DNA of 36,987 bases from Lachnospiraceae bacterium (GTDB lineage: Bacteria > Bacillota > Clostridia > Oscillospirales > CAG-272). The stretch's first letter is position 1. Each line of letters opens with the position of its first letter. The stretch spans positions 105,410-142,396 of the forward strand of contig JAKSPT010000002.1 in NCBI GenBank assembly GCA_024404495.1. Direction: 5' to 3'. A program made the position numbers and the translations under genes. Shown piece by piece: positions 1-7,996 of this stretch. Below the pieces are notes generated by a model. The model was not told where the DNA came from and did no database searches. It was given only the letters and a program-made list of their open reading frames with translations.

Positions 1-1477
1 CGACGCGGTTCCCGTCCTGCCCGAAGCCGTCGGTATAGTCCGCGGCGGCGTAGTCGAAGACGCCGTTCGTCTGCCATCCGGCGTCGATCGGTTCCTTTGC
101 GACCTTGGGATCGGAACGGACCTGCGCGAGCCCGTCGACCGTTACGGTGTTGTGGTCGTAGGCGGAGGTGCCGTAGACGCGTCCGCGGGAGTGCTCGTAC
201 TGTCCGCCGCCGTCGTCGAAGATCAGCTCCTGCTCGCCCTTCCAGAGATGGATATTCAGCTTGTCCTGATGCATGTGCCCCGCGCCGAGCGGTCCGACGT
301 CAAAACAGAGATAGGAGGCTTCCCCGCTCCAGTCGGTGCGCATGACGGCGAAGCCCGCCCACGGAAGATAGCGGGAAGCCGTTTCTCCCTTCGGCGCTTC
401 TCCGCGGGTGCGGCGGCTCGAAAGATAGGCGAATTCCTTCACCTCGGGGAAGATCCTCTCCGCGACGCCGGTGACGCGGGAGGTGTACATCGTGTAGCAG
501 TCGTTGGTGCGAGGCTGAACGAGCGCGGGGGTCGAGGTCGCGGCGTAGCAGAGCGCCATGTTTTTCAGGTGTGCCGGATAGGAGGCGGGCAGCTCGTCAA
601 GCCGTCCGCAGGCGCTCGCCGTTCTCCAGACCCCGGCGGCGCAGTTGAAGGAGACGAGCTGATAGTCCGGGGAGAGCTCGCGCTGGAAGCCGTCGGGCAG
701 GATCTGTCCGTCGAGCTCGCGGACGATCGTGGCGCACGCCCAGCGGCGCAGCTCCTCCGCGTCGGTGAACTCGGGGAAGAGGGAGGCGAAGGTATAGACG
801 CCGTTGGTCTCCATCAGCAGCCAGTTTCCGCCGGTCGGGTGCGCTTTCAGATGGAGCGCCTGACGGTGCATCGAGGACAGCATCAGAAGGAGGGATTCGT
901 CGGAAACCGTGGGCGAAGCGCGGAACAGATTGAACGCCGTCTGCCACGAGCCCATCAGCCTCAGCCCTTCTTCGATCGTGCGCCACGCGCTTCCCGCGCC
1001 GTTGTAATCGGTGGGGTGCGGATCGGTCTCGGCGATCCAATGGCGGAGCTGCTTTTCAAAGGCGGCGGCGTAGGTCTCGTCGCGGGTATCGGCGTAGGCG
1101 CGCGCCATGTGGTCCCACCAGTTGAAGCGGTTGAGCTGCCACAGCCATTCGTGGTTGAGCGGGGGATTTTTCTCGGTCGGGTTGAAAAGAAAATCGATCT
1201 CCCCATCGGGAAAAGCACAGTCGATGTTCACCTCGCGCATGATCCCCTTCACGCCGCGGTCGGCAACGCCGCGGTCGTAGCCTCCGGCGCCGAAATCCGC
1301 CATCGCGGGCTCCGTGCGGGCGCGGAAATAGGCGGCGGCGAGCAGGAGAGCGGCTTCGCGGTCACCCGAGGCAAGGGCTTTTCCGTATTCTTCCCCGATT
1401 TTCCCGGGGTCGATCGTGTCGAGAAACGCGTTCAGATGCGCGTTCCGCTTTTCTTCGGGGATCTCGTGATACAGCAT
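1..1477 (-). CDS. Heparinase II/III-family polysaccharide lyase (partial, C-terminus beyond the window)
   Basis: 492 codons are visible on the minus strand, starting at ATG 1477-1475 behind an AAGGCAGGA-type ribosome site; the 3' end runs off the left edge. The first ~350 residues look helical and Trp-rich (WLWQLNRFNWWDHMARAY near residue 120), as in the alpha-barrel of heparinase/alginate lyases. At about residue 398 comes GAGHMHQDKLNIHLW, then DDGGGQYEHSRGR and a DHNTVTVDG stretch. This is the hallmark of the heparinase II/III-like beta-sandwich domain, whose His residues are near the active site. The family cleaves acidic polysaccharides by beta-elimination. No signal peptide is seen at this start, so a cytoplasmic enzyme acting on imported oligosaccharides is likely. 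The exact substrate cannot be read from sequence. The gene is monocistronic at its 5' end and divergent from the thymidylate-kinase-like gene, with its own promoter. Confidence 0.87.
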   Translation of the reverse strand, partial: MLYHEIPEEKRNAHLNAFLDTIDPGKIGEEYGKALASGDREAALLLAAAYFRARTEPAMADFGAGGYDRGVADRGVKGIMREVNIDCAFPDGEIDFLFNPTEKNPPLNHEWLWQLNRFNWWDHMARAYADTRDETYAAAFEKQLRHWIAETDPHPTDYNGAGSAWRTIEEGLRLMGSWQTAFNLFRASPTVSDESLLLMLSSMHRQALHLKAHPTGGNWLLMETNGVYTFASLFPEFTDAEELRRWACATIVRELDGQILPDGFQRELSPDYQLVSFNCAAGVWRTASACGRLDELPASYPAHLKNMALCYAATSTPALVQPRTNDCYTMYTSRVTGVAERIFPEVKEFAYLSSRRTRGEAPKGETASRYLPWAGFAVMRTDWSGEASYLCFDVGPLGAGHMHQDKLNIHLWKGEQELIFDDGGGQYEHSRGRVYGTSAYDHNTVTVDGLAQVRSDPKVAKEPIDAGWQTNGVFDYAAADYTDGFGQDGNRV

Positions 1478-1518
1478 GGTATGGTTCCTGCCTTTCAGCG
1501 TTTTTTCATTTCGCCCCT

Positions 1519-1547
1519 ATTATACCACGTCCTCCGCCGGATTTCAA
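1519..1547 (-). promoter_or_regulatory. Promoter of the heparinase-like gene
   Basis: On the minus strand TTGAAA (1547-1542), a 17-base spacer and a perfect TATAAT (1524-1519) lie about 42 bases upstream of the start codon. This is a good vegetative sigma-A-type promoter. It is divergent from the promoter at 1581-1608. Confidence 0.75.
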
Positions 1548-1573
1548 TCACCGGGAGACATTTCCCCGGCGGA
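1533..1573. repeat. Inverted repeat between divergent promoters
   Basis: TCCGCCGG (1533-1540) and CCGGCGGA (1566-1573) are perfect 8-base inverted arms 25 bases apart. They enclose the -35 box of the leftward gene and end 7 bases before the -35 box of the rightward gene. This could be an operator for a dimeric regulator or a chance GC-rich pairing. Confidence 0.35.
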
Positions 1574-1580
1574 TTGCTTC

Positions 1581-1608
1581 TTGACAAGAGAAAAAAACGT
1601 GATATAAT
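1581..1608 (+). promoter_or_regulatory. Promoter of the thymidylate-kinase-like gene
   Basis: Perfect TTGACA (1581-1586), a 16-base spacer and perfect TATAAT (1603-1608) lie about 70 bases upstream of the start codon at 1679. Confidence 0.8.
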
Positions 1609-1678
1609 AAAATCGGTATGGTATGCGGGGAAGAAGCCGCTGCCGTAACCGATCCGAAAGGCGAAGGACTGAACTGAA

Positions 1679-2341
1679 ATGGGAAAATTCATCGTAGTGG
1701 ACGGGCTCGACGGGTCCGGAAAGAATACGCAGACCCGGCTGCTTGCGGCGGCGCTGGAGGAAGCGGGGCGGAAGGTCATCTGCCTCAGTTATCCCCGTTA
1801 CGGAACGCCGGGCGCGAAGCCGCTGGAGACCTATCTTTCGGGCGGACTCGGCGGGAAACCGGGGGACACGGGCGCGGTTCCCGCCTCGGTGCTGTTTGCC
1901 GTCGACCGTTTTCTCTCCTACCGCACCGAATGGGCGGCGGAGTACGAAAAGCCGGATACGGTGATCCTCGCCGACCGCTACACCTCGGCAAACGCCGTAC
2001 ATCAGCTCTCGAAGCTGCCGAAGGAGGAATGGGATTCCTTCCTTTCGTGGCTTTGGGATTTTGAATTCCGCAAAATGGGGATCCCCGCGCCCGATCAGGT
2101 GATCTATCTCGAGGTCCCGCCCGCGATCTCCCTCTCTCTTGTGGAAAAGCGGCACGAGGAGTGCGGCAGAACGGTGGATATCCACGAGAGCGACCGCGCC
2201 TATATGCTCCGCTGCTACGAGGCGGCGCTCTACGCCTCGGAGAAGCTCGGCTGGACGCGCATTTCCTGCGCGCCCGACGGCGTGATGCGCGGCAGAAACG
2301 ATATTCACGACGAGATCATGAAAAAGCTGATCGCGCTCTGA
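1679..2341 (+). CDS. tmk: Thymidylate kinase-like protein (dTMP kinase family)
   Basis: 220 residues, the usual size for the family. It would phosphorylate dTMP to dTDP in the cytoplasm. Residues 7-17 form the P-loop (VDGLDGSGKNT) and the DRY motif appears as ILADRYTSAN near residue 100. A LID-like stretch with DIHESDRAY follows near residue 170. The P-loop is unusual: the Ser/Thr expected after GK, which normally helps bind magnesium, is Asn16, followed by Thr17. This may mark a divergent clostridial nucleoside-monophosphate kinase group, so the dTMP substrate is inferred. ATG 1679 has only a weak ribosome site (AAGG at 1664). It is a single-gene unit with a strong promoter and a weak hairpin terminator. 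Confidence 0.85.
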   Translation: MGKFIVVDGLDGSGKNTQTRLLAAALEEAGRKVICLSYPRYGTPGAKPLETYLSGGLGGKPGDTGAVPASVLFAVDRFLSYRTEWAAEYEKPDTVILADRYTSANAVHQLSKLPKEEWDSFLSWLWDFEFRKMGIPAPDQVIYLEVPPAISLSLVEKRHEECGRTVDIHESDRAYMLRCYEAALYASEKLGWTRISCAPDGVMRGRNDIHDEIMKKLIAL

Positions 2342-2345
2342 ACGC

Positions 2346-2366
2346 TTTCCGTTCACGGAAAATTTT
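2346..2366 (+). terminator. Weak candidate terminator after the thymidylate-kinase-like gene
   Basis: TTTCCG (2346-2351), loop TTCA, CGGAAA (2356-2361), then ATTTTC. The stem is only 6 pairs with a short T run, so efficiency is doubtful. Confidence 0.4.
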
Positions 2367-2432
2367 CGTTATCGCCCGTTATCCGCGGGAAAACCGCGGT
2401 ACAATAGAAGCATCAGACATTATTTTAATTAA

Positions 2433-2440
2433 AGGAAGGA
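2433..2440 (+). promoter_or_regulatory. Strong ribosome binding site of the DJ-1 family gene
   Basis: AGGAAGGA lies 7 bases before ATG 2448. A TACAAT -10 candidate is at 2400-2405 without a convincing -35. Its upstream flank holds two CCGCGG hexamers (2383-2388 and 2394-2399). Confidence 0.55.
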
Positions 2441-2447
2441 ATCCGAT

Positions 2448-2987
2448 ATGACCTATTTGTTTCTTGCCAACGGATTTGAAGAAATGGAAGCCCTCGTGCC
2501 CTACGACTGCCTGCTTCGCGCGGGCGTTGACGTAAAGACCGTTTCGGTCTCGGGCGATCCGAACGTGCGCGGCACGCACGGCGTCGTCGTCCGCGCCGAT
2601 ATGACGGTCGACCAGATCAGAAAAGGAATGCCCGACTGCGTGATCCTGCCCGGCGGAATGCCCGGCGCGCAGAATCTGTTCGATTCTCCCGTCGTCCGCT
2701 CGGTCGCTTCCGAGGCGGCTGCCGCGGGCGCCGTGGTCGGCGCGATCTGTGCCGCTCCCTTCGTGCTCGGCAGACTCGGTCTGCTGAACGGGAAAAAGGC
2801 GACCTGCTTCCCCGGCTTCGAAGGGGAGCTGGAGGGCGCCGTTTATACCGGCGAGCGCGTGGTGCGCGACGGCAATATCATCACCGCGAGAGGCGCGGGC
2901 GTCGCGCCGCTCTTCGCAAAGACGCTGATCGAGGCGCTTTGCGGAAAGGAGACTGCCGACCGCGTCTTTGAACAGATGATGGCTTGA
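2448..2987 (+). CDS. DJ-1/PfpI family protein
   Basis: 179 residues, a single DJ-1/PfpI (class I glutamine-amidotransferase-like) domain. Conserved features are GFEEMEAL (residues 9-16, with the acidic residue that polarises the cysteine), LPGGMPGAQNL (67-77) and the nucleophile-elbow cysteine Cys101 in GAICAAPFVLG. It is closest in pattern to the YajL/DJ-1 (ThiJ) group. Those proteins are linked to oxidative or carbonyl stress and proposed deglycase or glyoxalase activity, but the actual reaction here is not shown. It is the first gene of a four-gene run with a formyl-THF cyclo-ligase, a CPBP protease and MltG. The next start lies 10 bases beyond its stop. Confidence 0.88.
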   Translation: MTYLFLANGFEEMEALVPYDCLLRAGVDVKTVSVSGDPNVRGTHGVVVRADMTVDQIRKGMPDCVILPGGMPGAQNLFDSPVVRSVASEAAAAGAVVGAICAAPFVLGRLGLLNGKKATCFPGFEGELEGAVYTGERVVRDGNIITARGAGVAPLFAKTLIEALCGKETADRVFEQMMA

Positions 2988-2997
2988 CGGCGGAAAA

Positions 2998-3579
2998 ATG
3001 ACCGTATTTGAGGAAAAAGCCGCGCTGCGCGAAAAGTACCGCGCGCTGCGCCGCGGGACCGACCCCGCAGCAGCCGCCTCCGCCTCGGAAGCGATCTGCG
3101 CGCGCATCGCCTCTCTCGCCGCCTTCCGGTACGCCTCGTCCGTGCTGCTGTACGCGGCGATGCCCGGAGAACCGGACCTGACCGCGCTCGCGGAAAAGGC
3201 GCTCGCGGAAGGGAAGACCGTGGCGTATCCCCGGTCGGAGCCGGGCGGAAGGATGACCTTCCGCGTCGTGCGCTCGCTGCGGGAGCTGGAGCCCGGTCTT
3301 TACGGGATCCCGGCGCCGTCGGAGGACGCGCCGCTTTGGGAAGAGGACGGCAAGCCTTCGCTCTGCGCCGTTCCCGGTCTCGTTTTTGACCGCCGCGGCA
3401 CCCGGATCGGTCACGGCGGCGGCTATTACGACCGCTTTCTGCCGTCCTATCACGGAACGGCGGCGGGCGCCGTATTTTCCGGCTTTCTGATCCCCCGGCT
3501 TCCCGGGGGAAGGTACGATATTCCGGTCGGTTTACTCGTGACCGAGAAGGAGGTTGTGATCCCGCGTGGAAAAAAGTAA
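2998..3579 (+). CDS. 5-formyltetrahydrofolate cyclo-ligase
   Basis: 193 residues, the usual family length. The enzyme converts 5-formyl-THF plus ATP to 5,10-methenyl-THF, recovering stored one-carbon folate in the cytoplasm. The signature is near the C-terminus: PGLVFDRRGTRIGHGGGYYDRFL is the glycine-rich folate/ATP-binding stretch of the family (about residues 120-143). YAAMPGEPDL (about 51-60) matches the N-terminal substrate segment. ATG 2998 follows the DJ-1 gene by 10 bases. The 3' end overlaps the CPBP gene by 14 bases, so the genes are very likely cotranscribed. The gene is known as ygfA or fau in other bacteria. Identity is secure, while the reason for linkage with envelope genes is unknown. 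Confidence 0.93.
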   Translation: MTVFEEKAALREKYRALRRGTDPAAAASASEAICARIASLAAFRYASSVLLYAAMPGEPDLTALAEKALAEGKTVAYPRSEPGGRMTFRVVRSLRELEPGLYGIPAPSEDAPLWEEDGKPSLCAVPGLVFDRRGTRIGHGGGYYDRFLPSYHGTAAGAVFSGFLIPRLPGGRYDIPVGLLVTEKEVVIPRGKK

Positions 3580-4516
3580 AACCCATCTCGTCTTTCCGCT
3601 GTTCGTTCTCGCGATCTACGGGCTCCTGCTCGCCTCGCGGCTGATCAGCAGGGAAATGCTTTCCTACGGCGGAAACTATTATCTGTCGCTGATCGTGATC
3701 CAGCTTCTGATCTTCGCGGTCCCGGCGGCGCTGTTCTGCCGGACGAAGGAGATCGGCTACGCCGCAAAGCTGAATTTCCGGCTGTTCGCCCCGTCCACGG
3801 TCGGTATCATCCTGCTGTCCGCCCTTCTTCTGATCGCGGCGTCGTGGCTGATCCGGCTCACGCAGCTCGTGGCATCGGGCGCGGAAACGGCGGCGTTCAC
3901 CCTTTACGGGTCGTTTTCCCCCGGCTCGGTGACGAACGCGGGCGACGCGATCTATATCACCCTTGCCTTTGCGGTGATCCCGGCGGTGACCGAGGAATTC
4001 CTCTACCGCGGGCTGCTTTTCACCGAATACGCGAACGCGGGCTACGGCTGGGCGGTCACGACCTTCCTTTCCTCCCTGCTCTTCGCGATGATGCACTTCA
4101 GTACGACCGGCTTCCCGATCTATTTCGTCGGCGGGCTGGTCTTCTCGGGGCTGACCTACGTTTCCCGGTCGGTCATCCCGGCAATGCTCGCGCATTTCCT
4201 CTTCAATTTTTACTCGCTGTTCGGCGAGGGATACGTCCTCAAGGTCATGGGGAAGGCGGATAACCTGATCCTCGTGCTCTTCCTCTTCGGGATCTTCTTC
4301 CTGCTTTTCCTCATCGGATATCTTTCCGAGGGGGAAAGGATCAATGCCGTTTCGGGCGTTCTGGACGTGGAGACCCCGGCTTACGTCGAGGAACGGAAAA
4401 AGGTCTACCCCAAACGCTCCGACCGCCTGCGTCACGCGGCGGAGGCGCTGTTTTCCCCCTTCTTCCTGCTCTGCGTCGTGACCTATCTCGTCGTCGTGTT
4501 TATGTTCCGCAACTGA
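3566..4516 (+). CDS. CPBP family intramembrane glutamic endopeptidase
   Basis: 316 residues starting at GTG 3566, with AAGGAGG (3547-3553) 12 bases upstream inside the preceding gene; the overlap with that gene is 14 bases. The protein is polytopic, with about eight hydrophobic helices. The CPBP (Abi/CAAX-protease) signatures are present: EEFLYRG with Glu143, Glu144 and Arg148, then FAMMHFS with His177, and MLAHFLFN with His210 and Asn214. These are the catalytic and metal-site-like residues of this membrane protease superfamily. The substrate is unknown; relatives process prenylated proteins or bacteriocin-related peptides. A C-terminal cytoplasmic tail (about residues 250-290) precedes a last membrane helix. 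It sits 19 bases before mltG, suggesting an envelope role. Confidence 0.9.
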   Translation: MEKSKTHLVFPLFVLAIYGLLLASRLISREMLSYGGNYYLSLIVIQLLIFAVPAALFCRTKEIGYAAKLNFRLFAPSTVGIILLSALLLIAASWLIRLTQLVASGAETAAFTLYGSFSPGSVTNAGDAIYITLAFAVIPAVTEEFLYRGLLFTEYANAGYGWAVTTFLSSLLFAMMHFSTTGFPIYFVGGLVFSGLTYVSRSVIPAMLAHFLFNFYSLFGEGYVLKVMGKADNLILVLFLFGIFFLLFLIGYLSEGERINAVSGVLDVETPAYVEERKKVYPKRSDRLRHAAEALFSPFFLLCVVTYLVVVFMFRN

Positions 4517-4535
4517 ACGAAAAAAGGTATTTGAT

Positions 4536-5777
4536 ATGAATCAGAAAGATAACAAGCCGGTCCGGCGCGCGGTGCGCACCCCCGAAGCGCGTGCCGCGAA
4601 GAAGGCCGCCGTTTCCGAAGCAAGAAAGGAAAAGGCGCTGACCAGAGCGAAGCGCCGCACGGCTGCCGCGGACAAAAAGATCAAAACGCCGAAGCCGACG
4701 AAGCAGGAAGAAAACAGCGCGTTTTCCTCGCTGCTCAAGGCGGCGATCTATATCGTGTTCATCCTCGCGGTGTCGGCGGGGCTGTCGTATTTCATCATCA
4801 CGGCGGCGAACGACGTCTTCGCGTTCATGAAGGACGAGCGCGAGGTGACGATCACCACGACCGGCGAGGAAGTGACGATCGACCAGCTCTCGAAGGCGCT
4901 GGAGGAAGAGGAGGTCATCCGCTACCCGTGGATCTTCCGGCTGTATGCCAAGGTCCGCAAAAAGGATACCGGGCTGATCGCCACGACCGAAACGGTCTCC
5001 CCCTCGATGGCGTACGACGAGCTGATCGCGGCGTTCAAGAAAAAGAAGGTCCCGCGCGCCGAGGTCAAGGTGACGATCCCCGAGGGCTATACGGTCGACG
5101 ATATCATCGAGCTTCTGACCGTGGAGAACGGGATCGGCACGAGAAAGGGCTTCGAGGAAGCGATCAACAACTACGACTACGATTACTGGTTCGTGGATGA
5201 ACTGACCAACCTTTCCCCTGACCGGAAATACCGTCTCGAAGGGTATCTCTATCCCGACACCTATATTTTCTACACCGACTCCGCCGAAACGACGGTCGTC
5301 AACAAGATGCTCGCCAATTTCGAGCGCAAGTTCGACAAGCGTTTCCGTGACCGCGCGGCGGATCTGGGCTGGACGGTGGACGATATCGTCATCCTCGCCT
5401 CGATGATCCAGATGGAGGGCAAATTCGAGACCGAGTACGGCGCGATCTCCTCGGTTTTCCACAACCGCATCAAGTACCCGGAGCAGACCCTCGGCAGACT
5501 GGAATCCGACGCGACGATCCAGTATTTTCTCCCCGAGCGCATGGAGCACCTGACGCAGAAGGAGCTCGATACCGACAGCCCGTACAACACCTATCTGTAC
5601 GCGGGGCTTCCCCCCGGACCGATCTCCAATCCGACGACCTACGCGATCAACTACGCGCTCTATCCCAACGACACGACGTATTTCTACTTCGTTGCCAAGA
5701 GCGACGGCAGGTCTCTCTTTGCCTCGACCTACGCGGAGCACCTGCGCAACGTCGAGACCGTGAAAAACGAAAAGTAA
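4536..5777 (+). CDS. mltG: Endolytic murein transglycosylase MltG
   Basis: 413 residues. A very basic cytoplasmic N-terminus (about residues 1-60, rich in Lys, Arg and Ala) precedes one membrane helix (about 67-90), so the enzyme faces outward. The YceG/MltG domain shows TIPEGYTVDDIIELL (about 180-194), LEGYLYPDTYIF (234-245) and the active-site segment ILASMIQMEG with candidate catalytic Glu294. LESDATIQY and GLPPGPISNP follow. MltG cuts nascent glycan strands inside the chain and is thought to set their length. In the LysM-bearing E. coli form the N-terminus differs; here a long basic tail takes that place. It is the last gene of the operon, followed directly by a strong terminator. Confidence 0.93.
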   Translation: MNQKDNKPVRRAVRTPEARAAKKAAVSEARKEKALTRAKRRTAAADKKIKTPKPTKQEENSAFSSLLKAAIYIVFILAVSAGLSYFIITAANDVFAFMKDEREVTITTTGEEVTIDQLSKALEEEEVIRYPWIFRLYAKVRKKDTGLIATTETVSPSMAYDELIAAFKKKKVPRAEVKVTIPEGYTVDDIIELLTVENGIGTRKGFEEAINNYDYDYWFVDELTNLSPDRKYRLEGYLYPDTYIFYTDSAETTVVNKMLANFERKFDKRFRDRAADLGWTVDDIVILASMIQMEGKFETEYGAISSVFHNRIKYPEQTLGRLESDATIQYFLPERMEHLTQKELDTDSPYNTYLYAGLPPGPISNPTTYAINYALYPNDTTYFYFVAKSDGRSLFASTYAEHLRNVETVKNEK

Positions 5778-5795
5778 GACCGGAAGAACCGACAG

Positions 5796-5832
5796 GGAAC
5801 TGTCAAAATCACATTTTGACAGTTCCTTTTTT
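5796..5832 (+). terminator. Strong rho-independent terminator after mltG
   Basis: GGAACTGTCAAAA (5796-5808) pairs perfectly with TTTTGACAGTTCC (5814-5826) around a five-base loop, followed by six T. Confidence 0.95.
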
Positions 5833-5901
5833 GATAAACGTGCAACGGACGCGGATCTTTTGCGTCCTTTATACCGAATACCTGCAAAGGAACGGACGAA
5901 T

Positions 5902-7731
5902 ATGACTGCCGAAAAAACCGAACCGCGCGTTACCGCGGAAAAGCTGATCACCCGCGCGGCGGCGAGCTGGTTTGCCGCCGACTGGATCTTCTTTCTGACC
6001 GGGGAATCCAAGTTCACGAATAAGGACTTCCTTTCCGAACGGTCGATCTTCCTCTTTCTCCTGCTTGCCGCCGTCTTTTTCGGGGTATTTACCCTGCTGA
6101 CTTCGCTTTACCGCACGTTCGTGACCTCTCCGGAGGACGTCGTGCCCGATCGCTTCTGCCTTTCCGCGGTCGCGTTCCTCACGGCGCTCGCGGCGGTGTA
6201 TAAGAACGAAAACGTCGTTTTCACCTGCGTGATGACTGCCGTGATGTGCTTCCTCATCTGCTGGACGGTCAGGGGAAGCGAAAAACGGGCGGTAGGAAAG
6301 CTCGTTCTGTCGGACGGGGCAAAGAAGGGGATCGGCATCACGCTCGCCGTGATCGCGTTCGTTTTCTACGGCGCGTTCGTCGGCACGATGACGGTCTGCC
6401 GCTATCTGAACTACGTCACCCCGAACTTCGACTTCGGGCTGTTCGTCAATATGTTCTACCGGATGCGCACGACCGGACTTCCCGACGTGACCAGCGAGCG
6501 CGACCGTCTGCTCTCGCATTTCGCGGTCCATTTCTCCCCGGCGTACTACCTGATCCTTCCTTTTTATATGCTCTTCCCCTCGCCCGTCACTCTGCAGCTC
6601 GCGCAGGCGATCCTCATCGCGTCGGGCGCCTTCCCGATCTATAAGATCGCGCGCAAAAAGAAGCTTTCCCCGATCGTTTCGGGCTGTGCCGCGCTCGTGT
6701 ACGTGCTCTGGCCCGCGATGTCGGGCGGCTGCTTCTACGATATGCACGAGAATATGTTCCTCGCGCCCTTCCTACTCTGGACCTTTTATTTCTTCGAGGC
6801 GGAAAAGCCGATCCCGATGTATATTTTCGCGCTCCTGACCTGCTCGGTCAAGGAGGACGCCCCGGTCTATATCGCCTTCTTCGCGCTCTACGTCCTGCTC
6901 TCGAAGCGTGACCGCGACGGCGTCCTGCACGGGACGATGCTGCTCGGCACGTCGGTACTGTGGTTCCTCGGCGCGACGTGGTATCTGAACAAATACGGTC
7001 TCGGCGTGATGTCCTACCGCTACGAGGACTATATCTCGGGCGGCGGCGGTCTCGGCGAGGTGATCGTGACGGTGCTGAAGAACCCGCTCCTCGTCTTCAA
7101 CAATATCGTCAAGAAGGAGAATCTCGAATTCATCGGGCTGACGGTCGCGCCGCTGATCGCTTTGCCCTTCGTTACGAGAAAGCCCTCGCGGCTGATCCTC
7201 GCCTGCCCGTATATCCTGATCAATCTGATGCCCTCGTATCAGTATCAGCACTCGATCTACTTCCAGTACGTTTTCGGCGCCGGCGCCTTCCTCGTTTACG
7301 CGGTCGCGCTGAACCTCGCCGATATGAAGCCGGATACCCTGCGCCGCGCGGTGCCCTGCGTCGTCTGCGCGTCTCTGCTGTTCTTCGCTTCCTCCACCTT
7401 CGTGCAGAAGGGATACTATTATAAGAGCTATCTGAAACAGAAAGAGGACAACGCGAAGATCGCGGAGGTATTGAAGGCGGTCCCGGACGACGCGTCGGTG
7501 CGCTGCTCCACCTTCTTCCTCGCGCACATCGCCGACCGCGACGAGATCTACGCGCTGAAGACCGAGCAGGACGTCGAATACTGCGTGCTCGACCTGCGGT
7601 ACGATACCGAATACTCCAAGGGCGGCGACCTCGAAGCCTTCCGAAAAGAGGGATGGACGGTCGTGAAGATGGAAGAGGACCTTGCCGCCGTGCTGAAAGC
7701 GCCGGAAACGCCCTCCGGGGACGCGGAGTAA
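5902..7731 (+). CDS. DUF2079 family polytopic membrane protein
   Basis: 609 residues from ATG 5902, preferred because AAAGGA (5886-5891) lies 10 bases upstream. An upstream in-frame TTG (5860) has no ribosome site. It has a dozen or so hydrophobic helices. The DUF2079 core includes NFDFGLFVNMFYRM and LLSHFAVHFSPAYYLILPFY (about residues 178-230), followed by FYDMHENMF. The last ~100 residues form a soluble domain. DUF2079 proteins resemble GT-C glycosyltransferases in architecture, with an acidic motif after the first helices, but no reaction has been assigned from this sequence. It is flanked by terminators on both sides, so it is a single-gene unit. A GGACGC/GCGTCC hairpin (5847-5867) precedes the start. 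Confidence 0.85.
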   Translation: MTAEKTEPRVTAEKLITRAAASWFAADWIFFLTGESKFTNKDFLSERSIFLFLLLAAVFFGVFTLLTSLYRTFVTSPEDVVPDRFCLSAVAFLTALAAVYKNENVVFTCVMTAVMCFLICWTVRGSEKRAVGKLVLSDGAKKGIGITLAVIAFVFYGAFVGTMTVCRYLNYVTPNFDFGLFVNMFYRMRTTGLPDVTSERDRLLSHFAVHFSPAYYLILPFYMLFPSPVTLQLAQAILIASGAFPIYKIARKKKLSPIVSGCAALVYVLWPAMSGGCFYDMHENMFLAPFLLWTFYFFEAEKPIPMYIFALLTCSVKEDAPVYIAFFALYVLLSKRDRDGVLHGTMLLGTSVLWFLGATWYLNKYGLGVMSYRYEDYISGGGGLGEVIVTVLKNPLLVFNNIVKKENLEFIGLTVAPLIALPFVTRKPSRLILACPYILINLMPSYQYQHSIYFQYVFGAGAFLVYAVALNLADMKPDTLRRAVPCVVCASLLFFASSTFVQKGYYYKSYLKQKEDNAKIAEVLKAVPDDASVRCSTFFLAHIADRDEIYALKTEQDVEYCVLDLRYDTEYSKGGDLEAFRKEGWTVVKMEEDLAAVLKAPETPSGDAE

Positions 7732-7750
7732 GCCCCCCTGTACTGATCGG

Positions 7751-7795
7751 ATGCCTCCGGAAAACGAAAGTTTTCCGGAGGCATTCTGCTTTTTT
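7751..7795 (+). terminator. Rho-independent terminator after the DUF2079 gene
   Basis: ATGCCTCCGGAAAA (7751-7764) pairs with TTTTCCGGAGGCAT (7771-7784) around CGAAAG. A T-rich tail ends in six T (7790-7795). Confidence 0.92.
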
Positions 7796-7815
7796 CGAAA
7801 AAAAATGAAAAGCTA

Positions 7816-7853
7816 TTGCATTTTTGACAGATCCGTGATACAATCAATATAAT
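7816..7853 (+). promoter_or_regulatory. Overlapping promoters of the giant secreted-protein gene
   Basis: Two usable arrangements overlap. One is TTGCAT (7816-7821), 17 bases, TACAAT (7839-7844). The other is TTGACA (7824-7829), 18 bases, TATAAT (7848-7853). The following ~140-base leader (7860-7996) carries GC-rich hairpins such as GCCGC/GCGGC (7942-7955). It matches no riboswitch class I recognise. Confidence 0.7.
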
Positions 7854-7996
7854 TATAATTGTCTTTTTATGCCCGGAACGGAATTTTATGCCGAAAAAGC
7901 CGTATTTCCGAGGAAAAAAGACGATTTTCCACTCTCGAAATGCCGCGAGAGCGGCTTCCCATAAACCTATCGGAATAACGATAAACGGAGGTAAAA

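Noticed and set aside
152..1648. 498-codon open reading frame on the plus strand
   Set aside because: Antisense to the heparinase-like gene, whose motifs are clear on the minus strand.
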